49,582 nt of DNA from Planctomycetota bacterium (GTDB lineage: Bacteria; Planctomycetota; Planctomycetia; Pirellulales; Pirellulaceae), in assembly GCA_017303505.1 (NCBI GenBank), contig JAFLCP010000048.1, forward strand, positions 1-49,582, given 5' to 3'. Below are positions 36,408 through 47,000 of the stretch, piece by piece. Position numbers and translations under genes: made by a program. Every line of letters starts with the position of its first letter. Within the stretch, counting starts at the first letter, position 1. The notes beneath the pieces were generated by a model, which saw nothing but the letters and a program-made list of their open reading frames with translations, was not told the DNA's origin and made no database searches.

Positions 36408-37517
36408 ATGAGCTTGAAACCGAATTCCGATCAGTCGCTCGACTCCCCCACGCCTGACGATGCGTTCTCTCCAGACGATGCAGTTCAACTTCAAGAACTT
36501 CGCGAAATCATGCGTCGGATCGAACAAGAACTTGGAAAAGTTATCGTCGGCCAAAAAAATGTCATCGAACAACTTCTTACCACACTCTTTGCAGGTGGCC
36601 ACTGTTTGCTGATTGGCGTCCCCGGTCTGGCCAAAACCTTACTCGTTAGCAGCTTGGCCAAATCGCTGGACCTCGTTTTCAATCGCATTCAGTTCACTCC
36701 TGATTTGATGCCAACAGATATCACTGGCACCGAAGTTATCCAAGAAGATCGCTCGACTGGTCAACGTAGTTTTCGCTTTATTCCTGGCCCGGTCTTTGCC
36801 AATGTCGTCTTGGCTGACGAGATCAATCGCACCCCACCCAAAACGCAAGCTGCACTACTGGAAGCCATGCAGGAAAAGCAAGTCACTGTCGCAGGCCAGC
36901 GCCATCGCCTGCCGCAACCCTTTTTCGTTTTGGCCACCCAAAACCCAATCGAACAAGAGGGAACCTATCCGCTTCCAGAAGCGCAACTCGACCGATTCAT
37001 GTTTAATGTCTTGGTCGATTATCCAAGCGATGAAGAAGAACTGGAAATCGTGTTACAAACTACAAGCGACCGCCAGTCCTACGTCGAGCCACAACTCAAC
37101 GCCGATACGCTTCAACGCATGGTGCAGCTGGTTCGTCGTATCCCGGTTCGGCGATCGGTTGCCCAATTCGCGATCGAACTCGCTCGCCGTTCACGACCAT
37201 CCGGAACCGATATCCCCGATGTCACTCGCCGTTACGTTGCGTGGGGGGCAGGCCCTCGAGCCAGCCAATACCTTGTACTAGGGGCGAAATCCCGAGCCGC
37301 TTTGCATGGCCGCACCCACGCAGACCTCGACGATGTGCGAGCAGTGGCCTATCCAGTGCTGCGGCATCGCATTCGCACCAACTTCCAAGCTGAAGCGGAT
37401 GGTATCTCAGTAGACAAGATCATTAGCGAAATATTGCAGTCGGCAGAACGAGCCTCGGAGGCATTACTTAATCGTGAATACGCAGGCCAAGTATTTCGAT
37501 CCGCAGACGCTCGCTAA
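36408..37517 (+). CDS. MoxR-family AAA+ ATPase
   Basis: A cytoplasmic AAA+ ATPase of 369 residues. Walker A is GVPGLAKT at 70-77, Walker B ends LADEIN near 135-140, sensor 1 is ATQNP at 176-180, and the family stretch GTYPLPEAQLDRF is intact. MoxR proteins are thought to act as chaperones that mature vWA-domain partners. Here a DUF58 gene overlaps its end by 44 bases and two further vWA proteins follow, which fits that role. The N-terminal 30 residues are acidic and poorly conserved. It is the first gene of a long plus-strand cluster. Confidence 0.93.
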   Translation: MSLKPNSDQSLDSPTPDDAFSPDDAVQLQELREIMRRIEQELGKVIVGQKNVIEQLLTTLFAGGHCLLIGVPGLAKTLLVSSLAKSLDLVFNRIQFTPDLMPTDITGTEVIQEDRSTGQRSFRFIPGPVFANVVLADEINRTPPKTQAALLEAMQEKQVTVAGQRHRLPQPFFVLATQNPIEQEGTYPLPEAQLDRFMFNVLVDYPSDEEELEIVLQTTSDRQSYVEPQLNADTLQRMVQLVRRIPVRRSVAQFAIELARRSRPSGTDIPDVTRRYVAWGAGPRASQYLVLGAKSRAALHGRTHADLDDVRAVAYPVLRHRIRTNFQAEADGISVDKIISEILQSAERASEALLNREYAGQVFRSADAR

Positions 37518-38373
37518 AATCCGTTCCATCGGATTGCGAGCTCGCTATTTGGTCGAAGGTTATGTCACAGGGATGCATCGAAGTCCCCATCAAGGACGGT
37601 CGATCGAATTTTCGCAACATCGCGAATACGTCCCCGGCGATGACCTGCGCCAAGTGGATTGGAAAGTGTATGGCCGAACCGACAAATTTTATCTCAAGCA
37701 GTATGAAGCTGAGACAAATTTGATTTGCCATGTTCTTCTCGATGGCAGTGAAAGTATGTCGTATAAAGGGCCTTCCTCCAGCCTTTCCAAACTGGAATAC
37801 GCCCAGCTCACCGCAGTCTCATTTGCCTATCTTGTATTGTCACAACAAGATGCCGTCAGCATGACATTGCTGGCCGATCAAGTCATTCAACAAATAACGC
37901 CGAGCAACTCACCGGCTCAGCTCAATAATGTCATTGGTCTTTTGGATTCGCCGTTGCCAAAGCGAGCAACCTCACTAGAGCCGGCCCTGAAAGACGCAGC
38001 TTCGCGGCTTAAGTCACGAGGCGTTGTTGTACTGATTAGCGATTTCTTGGACGATGCCAACAAGATATTGCAAGGCCTACAACACTTGCGATATCAACGG
38101 CACGATATCGTCATGGTGCATATCCTCGACGAAGCAGAAGTTAACTTTCCCTTCGATCAAACGTCGCGATTTAACGGCCTTGAGGGTTGGGACCCAATTG
38201 TGGCCGATCCTCAGAGTTTGCGAGCTGCTTATAAGAAGGAAGTTGAGTCACACATCAAGAAGTTGCGTGAAGGGGCCCGCAGCCTCGAAGTCGACTACCA
38301 GCTCATGCTTACCGACCAACCGCTGCACTTAACACTGCCCCATCTCCTCGCTCAGCGACGGAGGAGACAATAA
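37474..38373 (+). CDS. DUF58 domain protein (vWA-like)
   Basis: A soluble 299-residue protein with the DUF58 signature around residues 45-79 (EFSQHREYVPGDDLRQVDWK). A metal-binding MIDAS-type motif DGSES (D90, S92, S94) starts a vWA-like domain. No membrane helix is obvious. The start codon is GTG and the gene overlaps the MoxR gene by 44 bases in a different frame, so translation of the two is coupled. DUF58 and MoxR proteins are usual partners. Its exact role is unknown. The next gene starts 3 bases after its stop. Confidence 0.92.
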   Translation: MNTQAKYFDPQTLAKIRSIGLRARYLVEGYVTGMHRSPHQGRSIEFSQHREYVPGDDLRQVDWKVYGRTDKFYLKQYEAETNLICHVLLDGSESMSYKGPSSSLSKLEYAQLTAVSFAYLVLSQQDAVSMTLLADQVIQQITPSNSPAQLNNVIGLLDSPLPKRATSLEPALKDAASRLKSRGVVVLISDFLDDANKILQGLQHLRYQRHDIVMVHILDEAEVNFPFDQTSRFNGLEGWDPIVADPQSLRAAYKKEVESHIKKLREGARSLEVDYQLMLTDQPLHLTLPHLLAQRRRRQ

Positions 38374-38376
38374 GTC

Positions 38377-40686
38377 ATGGGCTTCTTGGAGATAGAATCC
38401 GCATTCAGCCATTTGAGCTCTTTTAATTCCAGCAGCCTTTGGAGCAATCCGCTGTTGGCATCGGGCTTTATCTCAACGTGGATGTTATGGTGGTCTCTCG
38501 CGGGCCTGATTCCTATCGCTTTGCACTTTTGGTTTCAGCGTCAACGTCGCGAAATGACTTGGGCCGCGATGCAGTTCCTTGTGGCCGCGATCCAAAAACA
38601 ATCGCGGCGAATTCGCCTACAACAACTACTACTGCTCCTGCTGCGAGTTGCCATTTTGGTCGTGCTCGCCTTAGCGGCCGCCCAACCGTTCCTGTCCAGC
38701 CGCGAACCGATGTGGAGCGGAATAACTCGGCCGCCGATATTGTGGGTAGGAGTCATCGACACTTCCTATTCGATGCAATACAGAGACTCAACTCGACAGT
38801 CGCGATGGGAACAAGCGGTCAACAAGGCTCGCGAAATGATCGAGCAATTGCAACCGGGTGATGGTGTCCTTTTATTGACATTGGGGACTCCACCGAAAAC
38901 CATTTTTTCAGAAGCCACATTCGATCGTACAACCGCGCTGTTGGAGTTGGCCAAACTGACACCAACAGCGGAAGGGGCAGATCTAATCAGCACCGTTTCG
39001 GTACTGGAAGATCTTCTAGATGACAATCGCCGTACGCATCCCGAACTCATTCACCATCAAGTTGTGTTCTTCACAGATACAGCCGGTGAAACGTGGAATA
39101 CGCCCCCGTCATCGGCACTTGAATCGGCCTTGCAAAGCATCACTCAAGGAGCCCAACTCTCTATCGAACGTATTGGTGATGCGAAACAAGATAATGCGGC
39201 AATTACCGACTTTCACATCGACCTCTCCCGACCGCTACAAAATAAGGAAGTCGCCTTTATTGCGGAAGTTGCTAACTTATCGTCCGATTCAGACCTAGAA
39301 ACCACGGTGCAACTTTGGCTGGACAATCAAGCTATTCAAAGCGAAACCATCCAACTCACTCCACGTGAACGCAAACAAGTTCGTTTCCAACAAAGATTCT
39401 CGGATTCAAAACTCTATCGGCTTGAATCTCGAATCACTGCCGATGGACTCAATCTCGATGACCGTCGAAGTTTGCTGATGGCGACGCGTGCGGACGCAAA
39501 AATACTCTTGCTCGAAGACCTCCCCGGCCAAGCAAAGTACTTAGATCTAGCTCTTCGCAATCCTATCACTGCCACGGATAAATGGAACGCCACGACTGAG
39601 GTTGTACAAGTCGCAGACTGGCGTGATATCAACCTGCAGAATATCGACCTTGTGATCTTGTGCAACGTTTCGACATTACCAGACCAACTACCGAATCTAC
39701 TGCGAGACTATGTGCAGCGAGGTGGCAAACTGCTTGGTTTCTTGGGCGATCGCATCGATCCGGTTCAGTATCAACGCCTCACGCAACTCGATTCTCCAAG
39801 CCAGCAAGGGACTCCATTCCTTCCATTTCAAATTACAGCCCCCTCACCCTTGTCGGTTTACACATTAGATCCAAGAAATTACGAAAGCCCTTTCCTGAAA
39901 ATATTCCAGGACTTCCCTGACAGCGGATTATTAACGACCCCCATTTTTCGCTTTTGGAAACTTGATACAGCCCAAGAGCTCCCCGAGAATCTTCGCATTG
40001 ATTTAGCCACGACGGATCATGAACCGTTGCTCGTAACCTACAACTACGGCAATGGTTCCGCAGCATGGTGGCTCACTAGCCCAACTCCTCAGCCGGCCAC
40101 CATCGGTGATCCGGAACCTTGGAATGCAATGGCCGCGTGGCCCAGTTTTTTGCCATTGATCCGCGAACAGGTCAACTTCTTAACCCGCCCTAGCGACAAC
40201 CAAACCCAACGCCTAGTACGCGACCCTCTGCAAGGCTACCTGCCTCCCGAGCTCACCGACGAACAAATCAATCTAATGCGTCCAGACCGACGAACCGACT
40301 CCATTCGCCCGCTTCCGCCACAGCAAGACGGTTACCGACCATGGGTATACGCCGATAATGATCAACCTGGATTTTATGAATTACAAACTCCGCAGTCGAC
40401 AGTCGCTATGACCAACGTTTTCGCAGTTAATGTCGATACGCGTGAAAGCGACTTAACTTCGGACGGCGCTCAAAAATTTCGAAAATGGTTCTCGAACGCC
40501 AGCCTCGGTCAAACACTTGCCAACCCGGCATCAGACATTCCGTCCCCCGACAAACTCACCTCAACAACCGAAACGAATGCCCCACAAAATCGTCAATCGA
40601 TTTTCCATTGGTTCTTGGGTACCCTCTTTGGATTACTGTTGACAGAATCGCTCGTTGCATTCTGGCTTGGGAGATCGCGTTCATGA
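38377..40686 (+). CDS. BatA-like membrane protein with vWA and GATase-like domains
   Basis: A 769-residue protein. Two N-terminal membrane helices (about 33-51 and 83-104) form the BatA-type N-terminal module with basic residues in the loop between them. A vWA domain begins with MIDAS DTSYS (D128, S130, S132). A middle beta-rich part follows, then a region with GATase-like character around LLLEDLPGQAKYLD and VQRGGKLLGFLGD. A last helix lies near 745-765. Most of the protein should face the periplasm. It starts 3 bases after the DUF58 gene and overlaps the next gene by 4 bases (ATGA). Function is unknown beyond being a probable MoxR client. Confidence 0.8.
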   Translation: MGFLEIESAFSHLSSFNSSSLWSNPLLASGFISTWMLWWSLAGLIPIALHFWFQRQRREMTWAAMQFLVAAIQKQSRRIRLQQLLLLLLRVAILVVLALAAAQPFLSSREPMWSGITRPPILWVGVIDTSYSMQYRDSTRQSRWEQAVNKAREMIEQLQPGDGVLLLTLGTPPKTIFSEATFDRTTALLELAKLTPTAEGADLISTVSVLEDLLDDNRRTHPELIHHQVVFFTDTAGETWNTPPSSALESALQSITQGAQLSIERIGDAKQDNAAITDFHIDLSRPLQNKEVAFIAEVANLSSDSDLETTVQLWLDNQAIQSETIQLTPRERKQVRFQQRFSDSKLYRLESRITADGLNLDDRRSLLMATRADAKILLLEDLPGQAKYLDLALRNPITATDKWNATTEVVQVADWRDINLQNIDLVILCNVSTLPDQLPNLLRDYVQRGGKLLGFLGDRIDPVQYQRLTQLDSPSQQGTPFLPFQITAPSPLSVYTLDPRNYESPFLKIFQDFPDSGLLTTPIFRFWKLDTAQELPENLRIDLATTDHEPLLVTYNYGNGSAAWWLTSPTPQPATIGDPEPWNAMAAWPSFLPLIREQVNFLTRPSDNQTQRLVRDPLQGYLPPELTDEQINLMRPDRRTDSIRPLPPQQDGYRPWVYADNDQPGFYELQTPQSTVAMTNVFAVNVDTRESDLTSDGAQKFRKWFSNASLGQTLANPASDIPSPDKLTSTTETNAPQNRQSIFHWFLGTLFGLLLTESLVAFWLGRSRS

Positions 40687-42998
40687 GATTTCCTATCGCC
40701 GAGGTGTTATCTACAGAGAGCCAACTAGTGCATGGCTGGACGTTGCCGCTCTGGCTCACCAGCCTGCTCACACTCTTCGTCATTTTATTCGCGCTGGCTT
40801 TGTATCGATTCGAAACAGGCAACAAGAGTATTCCGCTCCGTCTTGCTCTTGCATTTCTTCGCGCATCACTGCTGGGACTTACACTTTGGATGTTGGCGGC
40901 ATACGCAATCCAACCATTTCGTTCTGAACGCCCAGAGCTGGTCCTGGTAGTAGACGCGAGCCAAAGCTTGCAGACTGTTGCGGACTCGGACAGCGGGGGA
41001 AAAACATATTCACGCTTTGAACAACTCAAAGAAGAACTTCTCAGAAACAATGCTGCCTCGCTGGCCGCACTGAACGAAAAATATCAATTGAAGCTGATCA
41101 TTGCAGGCCAACAAGCCAAAGTAAATGCAACCGATTTGCCCGGCATCCTTAAGAGCCTAAACGAAATCTCACCCGACCAGCCTAACAGTCGCTTAGGTGC
41201 GTCCTTGCAACAAGTATTGGAACTTCAACGCGGTCGCCCAACCTCAGCGATTCTGTTTGTGAGCGATGGGATTAACACCGAAGGCATCAACCTTGCTGAG
41301 GCTGCAGCACTGTTTCGCGCAGCCAATCTACCTGTATTTTCGATCGGTGTTGGAACCGATAAAGCGGAACCCGATATTCAACTCGCAGATGTTATGTCCG
41401 ACTCTATCGTGTTTGTTGGCGACACCATCCAAGTCCCTTTCACATTGCGGCTACAGGAAATTGGGACACAATCGATCAAAGTTCAAGTTCGGAATGCGGA
41501 CAATAATGCTTTGCTTTCAGAGCAAACAGTGAATGGGCAAAGCGGCCAGGACTTGGCATCGGGAACGTTGACATTTAATGCGGAACAGCCGGGCAATTTA
41601 CGGATGGTTGTTGAAGCGTTACCGGTTCCAGGCGAAAAACTGACCGATAACAATTCACTACAACGCACCATTGAAGTTCGTGATCAAGCCATTCAGGTTT
41701 TACTGGTACAACAAGCACCTTCCTATGAGTTTCGTTTCCTCAAGAGTCTATTGGAAAGAGCTCGTCAACCTGGCTCACCAGACAAGCCCACCTTTACGCT
41801 AACGTCGGTCTTACTGGAAGGTGATCCCCGTTATGCCGATCAAGACAAATCGGCCGAACGCTTGCTCCCCGTTAGCTTCGACCAGATCAGTAAATACGAT
41901 GTGATCATATTGGGCGATGTCCAGGCCAATCAAATCGGCTTAGCTACACTACAAGCGATGGAACGAGCCGTGAATCAACAAGGGAGTGGCTTGATCGTTA
42001 TTGCCAGCGATCCAAGCAACTATACATCGATCGTCAATTCAACACTGCAACGATTGCTACCTGTTGAACCTTCATCACGTGTGGAGGACCGAGCAAGCGT
42101 GACAGCCGATGATTCCGTTTTTCGTTGGAACATGACCCCGCTTGGCCAAACAGCACCACCTTTACAATTGGATTCAGATTCGACTCGCAACGTGGCTATA
42201 TGGCAACAACTTCCTCCGCTGCATTGGTTTGTTGATATCGGCCAACCCAAGGCGGGGAGTTTGCTGTGGGCGACTCACCCCAACGCGATTGGACGCGAGT
42301 CGATACCACTCTTGGTTGCTCAATATTTCGGAAAAGGTCGCGTCATGGTGCAAGGCACCGACGAAACATTCCAATGGACAAGTCACTTTGGTGATGATGT
42401 CTATTACCAACGTTATTGGAACCAGGTAATTCGCTGGTTAGCTCGAGGCAAACTCTCAGGCTCTTCTTCCGCCAAACTGAGTTTTGATCGAAATGAATAT
42501 CGCACGGGAGAAATGGTTGGCATCAGCGTCAAGTTCCAAGGGAGTGTTCCGCTTCGCGAAGGAGAAAATGCGGAAGCAATCCTTCAAATGGATGGTGGGC
42601 AACGTCAGCCAGTAACATTACAGCGTCAAGGAAACGATGGCAGTCTATATCGCGCTAACATTCCTAACCTCTCGGTCGGGACCTACAGAGCCGTGCTCAT
42701 TAAACCGGCGTTACAACCACCACCTGCGGCTGAAGTCACCGTTGCGCCACCGCTTAGTGAGCTGAGCAAGACTCGAGTCGATTGGAAATCGATGCGTTCA
42801 TTGGCCGAAACAACTCAAGGTAAGTTTTTGCCGATCGGCCAATGGTCGCAAATTACTGAGATACTTCCAGCGGGTAAAACGATTCGCCTACAACCACTCC
42901 CCATGATCCCATTGTGGAATCATTGGTTGGTACTGACATTATTCACCGTTTTGATTTCGACAGAGTGGCTGCTTCGTCGCATAGCGCGAATGCTGTAG
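40683..42998 (+). CDS. vWA/GATase-like membrane protein
   Basis: A 771-residue protein with two N-terminal helices (about 24-41, 56-74), a vWA domain with MIDAS DASQS (D91, S93, S95), a later LFVSDGINTEG strand, a beta-rich part, and a GATase-like alpha/beta domain starting near LLVQQAPSYEFRFL and continuing through VIASDPSNY. A C-terminal helix lies near 744-763. Similar planctomycete proteins are often labelled glutamine amidotransferase, but I see no convincing catalytic Cys-His-Glu triad. I chose ATG 40683 because it overlaps the stop of the upstream gene (ATGA); the frame continues to 40485 without membrane-protein character. It likely works with the preceding three proteins. Confidence 0.8.
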   Translation: MRFPIAEVLSTESQLVHGWTLPLWLTSLLTLFVILFALALYRFETGNKSIPLRLALAFLRASLLGLTLWMLAAYAIQPFRSERPELVLVVDASQSLQTVADSDSGGKTYSRFEQLKEELLRNNAASLAALNEKYQLKLIIAGQQAKVNATDLPGILKSLNEISPDQPNSRLGASLQQVLELQRGRPTSAILFVSDGINTEGINLAEAAALFRAANLPVFSIGVGTDKAEPDIQLADVMSDSIVFVGDTIQVPFTLRLQEIGTQSIKVQVRNADNNALLSEQTVNGQSGQDLASGTLTFNAEQPGNLRMVVEALPVPGEKLTDNNSLQRTIEVRDQAIQVLLVQQAPSYEFRFLKSLLERARQPGSPDKPTFTLTSVLLEGDPRYADQDKSAERLLPVSFDQISKYDVIILGDVQANQIGLATLQAMERAVNQQGSGLIVIASDPSNYTSIVNSTLQRLLPVEPSSRVEDRASVTADDSVFRWNMTPLGQTAPPLQLDSDSTRNVAIWQQLPPLHWFVDIGQPKAGSLLWATHPNAIGRESIPLLVAQYFGKGRVMVQGTDETFQWTSHFGDDVYYQRYWNQVIRWLARGKLSGSSSAKLSFDRNEYRTGEMVGISVKFQGSVPLREGENAEAILQMDGGQRQPVTLQRQGNDGSLYRANIPNLSVGTYRAVLIKPALQPPPAAEVTVAPPLSELSKTRVDWKSMRSLAETTQGKFLPIGQWSQITEILPAGKTIRLQPLPMIPLWNHWLVLTLFTVLISTEWLLRRIARML

Positions 42999-43053
42999 CT
43001 CCGTCACGACTTTAACGCCCCACTTGCTGCCAGGCAGCGCAATGTAAGGACTA

Positions 43054-43944
43054 TTGAGTTTGTCTGCGATTGCGATAGGAATATTGGTAGTACTTCGAGT
43101 GCTATTCAGTAGTTTGGCCAACGTTTTCCAGAAGAAATTGGTGGAACGTGTGGGCAATGCGCGAATCGTTGTAACCTCTTCGTTGTTCATCGTTTCTTGC
43201 ATGGCTACCCCCGGCCTTTTATTCGCACCTTGGGACAAGCTTTCTACTACGTTTTGGATTTCATGTATCGCTGCTGCTGTGCTCGATGTTCCCGGTAATG
43301 TGCTACTGGTTGGCTCGTTAGGAAAATCCGACCTTTCGCTGGTTGGACCTTTGAATAGCCTCAAGCCCGTGGTGGGGATGTTTTTAGCGATGTTACTTCT
43401 CCGCGAATTTCCTTCTGCATTAGGTTTGGTTGGCGTAGGAGTTCTGGCTGTGGGAACATGGTGTTTAGCAGCGACGGCGGAAGCCTCAACGGGTCGAAAG
43501 GGGATCGCTTGGCTCTGGTCACCAGCGGCCCGTTGGCGTTATGGAGCGTTATTCTTCACCTCCGCAGCAGCTGTATGTATTAAACCGGCCGTTCTTATTG
43601 GAGGCACCTGGCCAACCTTCGCCGTTTGGTCTTGGCTGTGTACGCTTCTCTCCTTGCTCTGGATCCGAGTTGCTATTGGCCCGCAAGTGATTCAAGCGAT
43701 GCTTCACCGCGACCATTGGAATCTCACCCTAATTGGATCGGGGATTTGTTTTTGCGGCTTGCAAGGTCTATCGATTTGGTTGTTCCAATTGATTCCGGTC
43801 AGTTATGCCCTCGCGCTGTTTCAACTGAGTGGCCTGTTCAATGTCTATTTGGGTCACAAATTCTTTGGGGAATCGAATGGTTGGCAACGGTTTGCCGTTT
43901 CCATCGTAATGTTGATCGGGGCCGCGTTCATCATTTTGGGCTAA
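43054..43944 (+). CDS. EamA/DMT-family transporter
   Basis: A polytopic protein of 296 residues with about ten predicted helices in two halves, the layout of drug/metabolite transporters. The first half carries the typical PLNSLKPVVGMFLAMLLLRE motif, and the second has SYALALFQLSGLFNVYLGHKFFGE, which looks like the same motif repeated. TTG 43054 is preceded by TAAGGA. The substrate is unknown. It stands between the vWA genes and the DUF4175-like gene on the same strand with gaps of 55 and 73 bases, so it may share the transcript, but its function does not obviously fit the cluster. Confidence 0.82.
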   Translation: MSLSAIAIGILVVLRVLFSSLANVFQKKLVERVGNARIVVTSSLFIVSCMATPGLLFAPWDKLSTTFWISCIAAAVLDVPGNVLLVGSLGKSDLSLVGPLNSLKPVVGMFLAMLLLREFPSALGLVGVGVLAVGTWCLAATAEASTGRKGIAWLWSPAARWRYGALFFTSAAAVCIKPAVLIGGTWPTFAVWSWLCTLLSLLWIRVAIGPQVIQAMLHRDHWNLTLIGSGICFCGLQGLSIWLFQLIPVSYALALFQLSGLFNVYLGHKFFGESNGWQRFAVSIVMLIGAAFIILG

Positions 43945-44017
43945 AGCTGGGTTCGATGCTTAACATTTGTTATATTAAGAGTAACGTTGGATTGTTTTTT
44001 GTTCAGAGGTTGGCCGA

Positions 44018-47000
44018 GTGAGCACAACACAGATCCCCGAATCATCGCCGGGCAATCTTGCCGTAGATGCCAAACCAGTTGCCAATCGCGACTCGGTTCA
44101 GGCCGCTACGTTGCTCCAACAAATCGATCGACTTTTGATTCAATCCGAACGCTATGTTTGGCTCCATGCGATCTCGACTTGGCTTGCCATCACGTTATTG
44201 GGCCTCGGGGTTTTTGTTGCCGTCGATATACTTTTTCGTTGGCAAGATCCGGGTATGCGTTGGCTGTGCTGGTTGGCTTGGCTGGCTCTCGCGAGCGGCA
44301 CGGGCATTTGGTGGGCCAGAAGAGCTTGGCGATTTGTGGCACTCTCCAAGCCACGCCGGCGCGAACGAATGAGTTTGCAAATCGAACGCTTGTTTCCGAA
44401 AGCTCGCTACGAAATTGCTTCGGCGATTGCTTTCGCACAACAATTGGAATCAACGGCCACTCCAAATCAATCAGCGTCGGACGCCATCGGCTCATTGAAA
44501 TTGAAACAAGAGTCCATGAAACGTTGTGCGCAGCTGTTGGCTGAACTTCCGATTCAACAATGCATCGATCGTCGGCAACCCTTCACACAATTGAGCTTAT
44601 TCCTCGGCCTCGCCGCCGCTTTCGCCATTGCAACTTTATTCGCTCCCGCTGTTCCTTTAGCAGCCAACCGCTTGCTCGCCCCTTGGCAAGCACTTCAATG
44701 GCCGCGAGTCAATCAATTGCAATTCGTAAACCTCCCTACGGTAATCCCAGCGGGAGAAGATTTGTCTTTGCGAGTAGTTGATGAAAATGAACAATTACCG
44801 ACATCAGTTCAACTCGAAGTGCAATGGCCGACCGGCTCCAACTCTAATGAGCCCTTGCGCAGCGAAACATTGGAGATGAAAATTGTCGAGGATGCCGCTC
44901 AATTGTCCTTACCTGGCTCTAGCCTTGCCCCCAATGGCGCGCAAAACAAATTGAAACTGCGAGCCAAAGGTGGTGACGATCAGTCGATGCCCTGGCAAGA
45001 AATCGTCATCGCCGATGTGCCGCAACTAAAATCGTTCTCCATTCGTATTGATCCGCCAGCCTACTCGGGACAAGTTAGCTCCGAGGTATCTGCTCAGTCT
45101 GTTCGTGCTCTCACTGGAAGTCGTGTATTCATTCAAGGCAGTTGGACGGCGCCCGTTCAATCTGCAGTGATTGAACGCTGGGCTACATTACCGTCAGCGA
45201 ACGCGCCCACTTCAAACAATGAATCTTCCAGCCCAACGGCCGGACCATCCGAACCTGCCGATATCGCCCAATTAAAACTTGGGGCTCAAGGAAGCGAATT
45301 TGTACTGCAAGCGAATGAAAATTCATTTCCATTAGCGATTGGAAACACTGGGCCAGTCGGGATCCCCATTTACCAATCGACGGAAATTGCTATCCGTTGG
45401 ACATCGATCGATGGAATCGATGTTGTTGGACCAAAATGGACGATTCAAACGATTCCTGATCGAGCTCCGACACTTGAGTTACTAAAGCCACTCGATGAAC
45501 AACCAGTGACTCCAAGCGCGACGATTCCCTTAGAAGCGACTGCGGCGGACGACCTTGGCTTACAGTCGATTTCATTAAACTGGAAATGGATTGGAAGCAA
45601 AGGAACGGAAGTTGCCAAAGATGCTGACAAGGAAAATTTGTGGAGCCTCGATCCGTCGAACTCAACCACAGACGCCACATCCAACCTCAGTCAGAAGATC
45701 GAGCGAACATGGACAATTCCAGACACCGCTTCGGCGCAAGGCATTACAGGCTTAACCCTCTGGATTGAAGCCACCGATAACGCCAATCAATCGGCACAGA
45801 GCAAATCTGTCACCCTCCGTTTTACCACACCCGAACAAACGCTTGCAGAACTAGCCCAACGCCAGACCGACATTCGAAACAAGATTGAGCAATCATTGCA
45901 ACAACAGCGCGAGGCTGCCTTGCCAATTACCAGCGGCATGGAAATGTTGCAACGAAACGGCGAACTGCAACAACAAGACCGAGATGCCTTGCAGAGTTCA
46001 GCTCGCAACCAAAAGAACTTGCGATCAGCGCTTACTCAAGATCGCAATTCGGTCAAATCAACTTTAGAATCGATCGCAGAACAATTGAATGCGAACAATT
46101 TGGGGGAAACCAATCTGGCCCAGGAGACACAAGCTCTGCTGGAACGTTTGAAACAACTTGACTCAACTGACCTTTCCACAGCACAACAATCTGTTGCCAA
46201 AGCGTCACAGTTAGCGAACGACTTGGCGCGCGCCGATTCGTCGAAAGAATTGACACAATCCCTGTTGGACCAGTTGAAGGACTCTAATTCGGCCCAGTCC
46301 AAGATAGCCGACAATTTGCAACAGATGCTCGATTCACTTTCTCGAACCGAAAGCCTTCGTCAATCTCAAAGCGAGCTTTCTGATATCGCTCGCAAGCAAC
46401 GCGACCTTCATGAGCGAACCGAACAATTGCAGCGTTCCACTTTGCTTGCTCCTAACACTGCAGGACTCAATTCTGAACGGACTCGCCTCGAAGTAGCCCA
46501 AAGCGAACTCGCACGTGAGGTTGAGCGAATTCAGCAACAATTGCGAGACGACTCGCAAGCCCTAGAAAAGAACGCACCACAGCTAGCGGAAAGCACCGCG
46601 AAATTGGCCAATGAACTCGATGCGGCAGGACTTTCATCCAAAATGCGTGAAGCTAAAGAAGGCGTCCAAAAAAGCAATTTTGATAACGCCCTGGAACAGC
46701 AACAAGCTGTGATGGACTCTTTGGCACAAATCTTAGATCAGTCGACTCAATCGACTCAACCAACTCTCGGGCAACTCGAACAAGCCCTGTCGGGGGCCCA
46801 AGAGGCATTATCGAACATCGCCAATCAACAACAAGATCTTTCTGATGCCATCGCCGATCGCAACAATACCTCCGAAGATAAACGCGCACAACAAGTCGCA
46901 TCGCAAGCCAATCTTCGCTCGAACACCGAACAAATGGTTCAACAATTGGAGAACTTGCTAGGAGAAAGTTCGATCGAGGACCTATTGCAGGCTGTCGAAG

